This document shows, piece after piece, positions 61,146-64,000 of a stretch of 64,000 nt of DNA. Within the stretch, counting starts at the first letter, position 1, and every line of letters starts with the position of its first letter. The notes below the pieces were generated by a model, which had not been told where the DNA came from, did not search any database, and saw only the letters and a program-made list of their open reading frames with translations. The position numbers and the translations under genes are program-made. Origin of the DNA: Bacillus luti (GTDB lineage: Bacteria; Bacillota; Bacilli; Bacillales; Bacillaceae_G); the NCBI RefSeq assembly GCF_001884105.1, contig NZ_MACI01000062.1:1-64000 (forward strand), in the 5' to 3' direction.

Positions 61146-62456
61146 ATGAATGGTTTTATGAGCTTTATGGAACAAAAGATTATGCCAACAACACAAAAGA
61201 TTGCAGGACAACGACATTTATTAGCAATTCGAAACGGGGTTATTTCTACATTGCCGTTAACGATTGTCGGATCATTTTTCGTTATCTTTTTAAACTTACC
61301 AATTGATGCATATATGGAGTGGATTGCACCATTTCGCCATATTTTAGATATTCCATTCCGATTTACAGTAGGGCTAATGGCGTTATACGCAGCATTTGGA
61401 GTGGGAGCTTCACTCGCGAACTTTTATCAGCTCAATCAATTAAGTGCAGGATTATTATCTGTACTCGCCTTTTTACTAGCATCAGTTGAACCAATTCAAA
61501 TTACGAAAGCTGTACCAGGTGTTATTGATGCAGGTAGATATATTTCAGTAGGAACATTAAGTGCAACATCTCTATTCGGCGCAATTGTTACAGCATTAAT
61601 TGCAGTAGAAATTTATCATTTTATGATTAAGCATAATATTTCAATTAAATTACCAGATAGTGTACCACCAGCAGTTTCAAATTCGTTTGCAGCACTAATT
61701 CCAACGTTAGTAGTTATTCTTTTATTCTGGGGTATTCGTTACGGTTTAAAATTTGATGTAAATACAACAATCACATATTTAATCGCACCACTAAAATCAG
61801 TATTAGTAGGAAATAATTTATTCGGCGGTTTATTAACAGTATTCTTAATCGTGTTCTTCTGGTCATTCGGTATACATGGTCCTGCGATTTTAGGACCAAT
61901 CATTCGTCCGATGTGGGATTCAGCAATTCTTGAAAATATGGAAGTATTCACAGCTACAGGAAATGCACATCAATTACCAAACTTATTTACAGAGCAATTT
62001 ATTCAATGGTTCGTATGGATCGGTGGATCAGGCTCAACGTTAGCTTTAGTAATTATGTTTATGTTCTCTAAATCTAAGTTCCTAAAAGAATTGGGTAGAT
62101 TATCGTTCGTACCAGGTTTATTCAATATTAACGAACCGATTATTTTCGGGGCACCAATTGTAATGAACCCAATCTTAATTATTCCATTCGTTATAACACC
62201 GTTAGTTACAACGACAGTATCATATTTCGCAGTTGTGTCAGGCATGATTCCGCTGATGATGGCGAAATTGCCATTTACGATGTTGGCACCGATTGCAGCG
62301 ATTATTAGTACAGACTGGACAATTATGGCTGGTGTACTTGTATTGATTAACTTTGTAATTTCATTCGTTATTTACTATCCATTCTTCAAAATGTATGAGA
62401 AACAACAAATAGCAGGAGAGGAGAAAACAGAATGCTCGGAGCAATTATCATCTTAA
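61146..62456 (+). CDS. PTS cellobiose-family IIC permease
   Basis: 436 residues from the ATG at 61146 (GAGGAGGGG upstream; a TTG one codon earlier is unlikely). About ten membrane helices with the Lac/Cel IIC hallmarks FWSFGIHGPAILGPI, WIGGSGSTLALVIM and FNINEPIIFGAPIVMNP. It translocates and helps phosphorylate a beta-linked disaccharide or amino-sugar derivative. The gene for a small membrane protein begins 25 nt before its stop. Confidence 0.94.
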   Translation: MNGFMSFMEQKIMPTTQKIAGQRHLLAIRNGVISTLPLTIVGSFFVIFLNLPIDAYMEWIAPFRHILDIPFRFTVGLMALYAAFGVGASLANFYQLNQLSAGLLSVLAFLLASVEPIQITKAVPGVIDAGRYISVGTLSATSLFGAIVTALIAVEIYHFMIKHNISIKLPDSVPPAVSNSFAALIPTLVVILLFWGIRYGLKFDVNTTITYLIAPLKSVLVGNNLFGGLLTVFLIVFFWSFGIHGPAILGPIIRPMWDSAILENMEVFTATGNAHQLPNLFTEQFIQWFVWIGGSGSTLALVIMFMFSKSKFLKELGRLSFVPGLFNINEPIIFGAPIVMNPILIIPFVITPLVTTTVSYFAVVSGMIPLMMAKLPFTMLAPIAAIISTDWTIMAGVLVLINFVISFVIYYPFFKMYEKQQIAGEEKTECSEQLSS

Positions 62457-62710
62457 TTACATTTGTAGCGGGACAGTGTATTGCACATTATTCAAAATGG
62501 GTACAAAGTAAATCTTTATTAGTTTTACTACTCGTATCAATTGTATTTATCGGTAGTTCAATGGGTGCATATGTAATGCTAAGCTTACAATCACCGTACG
62601 TTATCATTGTACCAACGATTTTATGTGCAACATGTTTATCTGCAAAATATAGATTTACGAGCATGGCATTAATACAACGTGTGAAGGAGATGCAAAAGCA
62701 TGGAGCGTAA
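62432..62710 (+). CDS. Small membrane protein in PTS operon
   Basis: 92 residues with three hydrophobic helices (about 2-20, 30-50 and 54-66) and a short basic tail (RVKEMQKHGA). GGAGAGGAG is upstream. It overlaps both IIC (25 nt) and mupG2 (11 nt), so it is part of the coupled operon. No family is recognised; possibly an accessory to the PTS permease. Confidence 0.75.
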   Translation: MLGAIIILITFVAGQCIAHYSKWVQSKSLLVLLLVSIVFIGSSMGAYVMLSLQSPYVIIVPTILCATCLSAKYRFTSMALIQRVKEMQKHGA

Positions 62711-63785
62711 ATTAGGAATTTCACTTTATCCAGAGCATTCAACGAAAGAAAAAGACATGGAATACATTTCGGCAGCGGCACGCCACGGTTTTTCAAGAAT
62801 ATTCACTTGTCTATTATCCGTGAATCGTCCGAAAGAAGAGATTGTAGCTGAATTTAAAGAAATTATTAATTATGCAAAAGATAACAATATGGAAGTTATT
62901 TTAGATGTAGCTCCGGCAGTATTCGATCAACTTGGTATTAGCTATAGCGATCTATCATTCTTCGCAGAGTTAGGTGCAGACGGTATTCGTTTAGATTTAG
63001 GTTTTGACGGATTAACAGAAGCGAAAATGACGAATAATCCGTACGGCTTAAAAATTGAGCTAAACGTAAGTAACGATATTGCGTACTTAGAAAATATTCT
63101 TTCGCATCAAGCGAATAAACCAGCTTTAATTGGGTGTCATAACTTTTATCCGCAAAAATTCACTGGTCTTCCGTACGACTATTTCATTCGCTGTAGTGAA
63201 CGCTTTAAAAAACACGGTATTCGCACGGCAGCCTTTATTACGTCACATACAGCTAACATCGGTCCATGGGATATTAATGACGGATTATGTACGCTAGAAC
63301 AACATCGTAACCTACCGATAGAAGTACAAGCGAAACATTTATGGGCAACAGGGCTTATTGATGATGTGATTATCGGAAATGCTTATGCGAGTGAAGAAGA
63401 GTTAGAGAAACTAGGAAACTTAAATCGTTACATGTTACAGCTGAAAGTACAATTTGTAGACGAAGCGACTGAAGTAGAGAAGAGAGCGACACTGCAAGAA
63501 TTACACGTAAGACGCGGTGATATAACAGAATATATGGTACGTTCTACAGAAGTACGTAAAAAGTACAAAGACTATGACTTCCCAGCGCGCGAAAGTGTAT
63601 TACAGGAAAGAGGGCAAGTTGTAATTGGTAACAACTCATTTGGCAAGTATAAAGGCGAACTACAAATCATTCTAAAAGAAATGCCGGTAGATGAACGGAA
63701 AAATATTGTCGGTACAATTGCGGAAGAGGAGTTATTCTTATTAGATTACGTAGGAGCTTGGACACAGTTTACTTGTGTGGAATAG
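62700..63785 (+). CDS. MupG-family 6-phosphoglycosidase (DUF871/GH170), copy 2
   Basis: 361 residues with the same barrel and C-terminal domain signatures as copy 1 (LGISLYPEHST, TCLLSV, GIRLDLGFDGL, IGCHNFYPQKF, RRGDITEYMVRST). AAGGAGATG is upstream. It is translated from within the PTS operon, so it is the primary enzyme for the imported 6-phospho-sugar. The N-terminus starts MERKLG rather than MRRLG. Confidence 0.9.
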   Translation: MERKLGISLYPEHSTKEKDMEYISAAARHGFSRIFTCLLSVNRPKEEIVAEFKEIINYAKDNNMEVILDVAPAVFDQLGISYSDLSFFAELGADGIRLDLGFDGLTEAKMTNNPYGLKIELNVSNDIAYLENILSHQANKPALIGCHNFYPQKFTGLPYDYFIRCSERFKKHGIRTAAFITSHTANIGPWDINDGLCTLEQHRNLPIEVQAKHLWATGLIDDVIIGNAYASEEELEKLGNLNRYMLQLKVQFVDEATEVEKRATLQELHVRRGDITEYMVRSTEVRKKYKDYDFPARESVLQERGQVVIGNNSFGKYKGELQIILKEMPVDERKNIVGTIAEEELFLLDYVGAWTQFTCVE

Positions 63786-63790
63786 GGAAG

Positions 63791-63820
63791 GAGAGGATGC
63801 TATGGCATCCTCTTTTTTTG
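63791..63820 (+). terminator. Intrinsic terminator
   Basis: GAGGATGC - TATG - GCATCCTC followed by TTTTTTT. Confidence 0.9.
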
Positions 63821-63887
63821 TTGAAATAGTAATCTATCGTATATAGAATGCAAAGAGATAGATTTCATTTGGACGGGAGAGAAGGAG

Positions 63888-64000
63888 ATGGAAGAGTATA
63901 TAGATGATTTATTAAGGCGGATGGCTGATGAAGAGACAGATATATGGCATCGTGCTTCGTTTTTTACATAAGTTTGTTGATTGTGAAGAAGTTTTAAAGA
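63888..64000 (+). other. Unresolved small coding signals at window end
   Basis: After GAAGGAG, an ATG at 63888 opens 27 codons (MEEYIDDLLRRMADEETDIW... stop). In the next frame an ATG at 63928 (MKRQIYGIVLRFLHKFVD...) runs off the window. Either two overlapping small genes or a frameshifted gene start. The edge prevents a decision. Confidence 0.35.

Overview
The window looks like chromosome from a member of the Bacillus cereus group (B. cereus / B. anthracis / B. thuringiensis). The DNA is AT-rich with strong AGGAGG-type ribosome binding sites and compact intrinsic terminators. Encoded families typical of that group include a GerA-C-B spore germinant receptor operon, SpoVR, a CoA-disulfide reductase-rhodanese fusion, tandem TPP riboswitches before tenA, and bcr1-like interspersed repeats. 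No rRNA, tRNA, prophage, insertion sequence or CRISPR array was seen. This is core or near-core chromosome.

Layout. 0-4 kb: a CBS-domain protein, repeat DNA, an unknown 383-residue protein, and a reverse-strand operon for a secreted SH3-M23 peptidase plus two small membrane proteins, one of only 51 residues. 4.1-12.3 kb: one long thiamin salvage and thiazole synthesis operon (tenA-thiZXY-tenI-thiO-thiS-thiG-thiF-thiD) behind two TPP riboswitches. 12.3-19.5 kb: two separate c-di-AMP (ydaO) riboswitches. The first leads an unknown two-gene unit; the second leads kdp (a 34-residue ORF, kdpF, kdpA, kdpB, kdpC and a histidine-kinase-less kdpD). 19.5-23 kb: an MFS exporter with a divergent MarR regulator and paired palindromic operators, a patatin-like lipase and small membrane proteins. 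23-26.8 kb: a sugar-type ABC importer under a SAM-I riboswitch, probably for methylthioribose. 26.8-32.7 kb: a purine permease, an SDR, an L,D-transpeptidase, a DUF1540 protein, a thioredoxin/BdbC disulfide pair and a PCYCGC lipoprotein. 32.7-40.4 kb: the ger operon, a secreted helical protein, a nitroreductase, SpoVR and a DUF4652-like protein. 40.7-49 kb: a ceramidase-like enzyme, then a persulfide/sulfane-sulfur cluster (CoADR-Rhd, CstR, TusA-Rhd, Rhd-persulfide dioxygenase, two TusA copies, three single-domain rhodanese-fold proteins, DsrE2, TauE) with five ATACCC-type operators. 49-57 kb: a YbjN-like protein, an LCP wall-polymer ligase, a YhfP-type reductase, a Na/Pi cotransporter, a second reductase and an MFS transporter. 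57.2-63.8 kb: a lactose/cellobiose-family PTS flanked by two MupG/DUF871 (GH170) paralogues and controlled by a PRD regulator and two predicted cre sites.

Four ligand-sensing RNAs of three classes (TPP twice in tandem, c-di-AMP twice, SAM once, so five aptamers) control most of the first 27 kb. The most novel material is the CstR-type sulfur cluster with its internal duplication and a cysteine-less rhodanese, the unassigned c-di-AMP-riboswitch gene pair, and a set of short bcr1-related repeats. In three places the conserved end of such a repeat supplies, or coincides with, the stop codon of the neighbouring gene.
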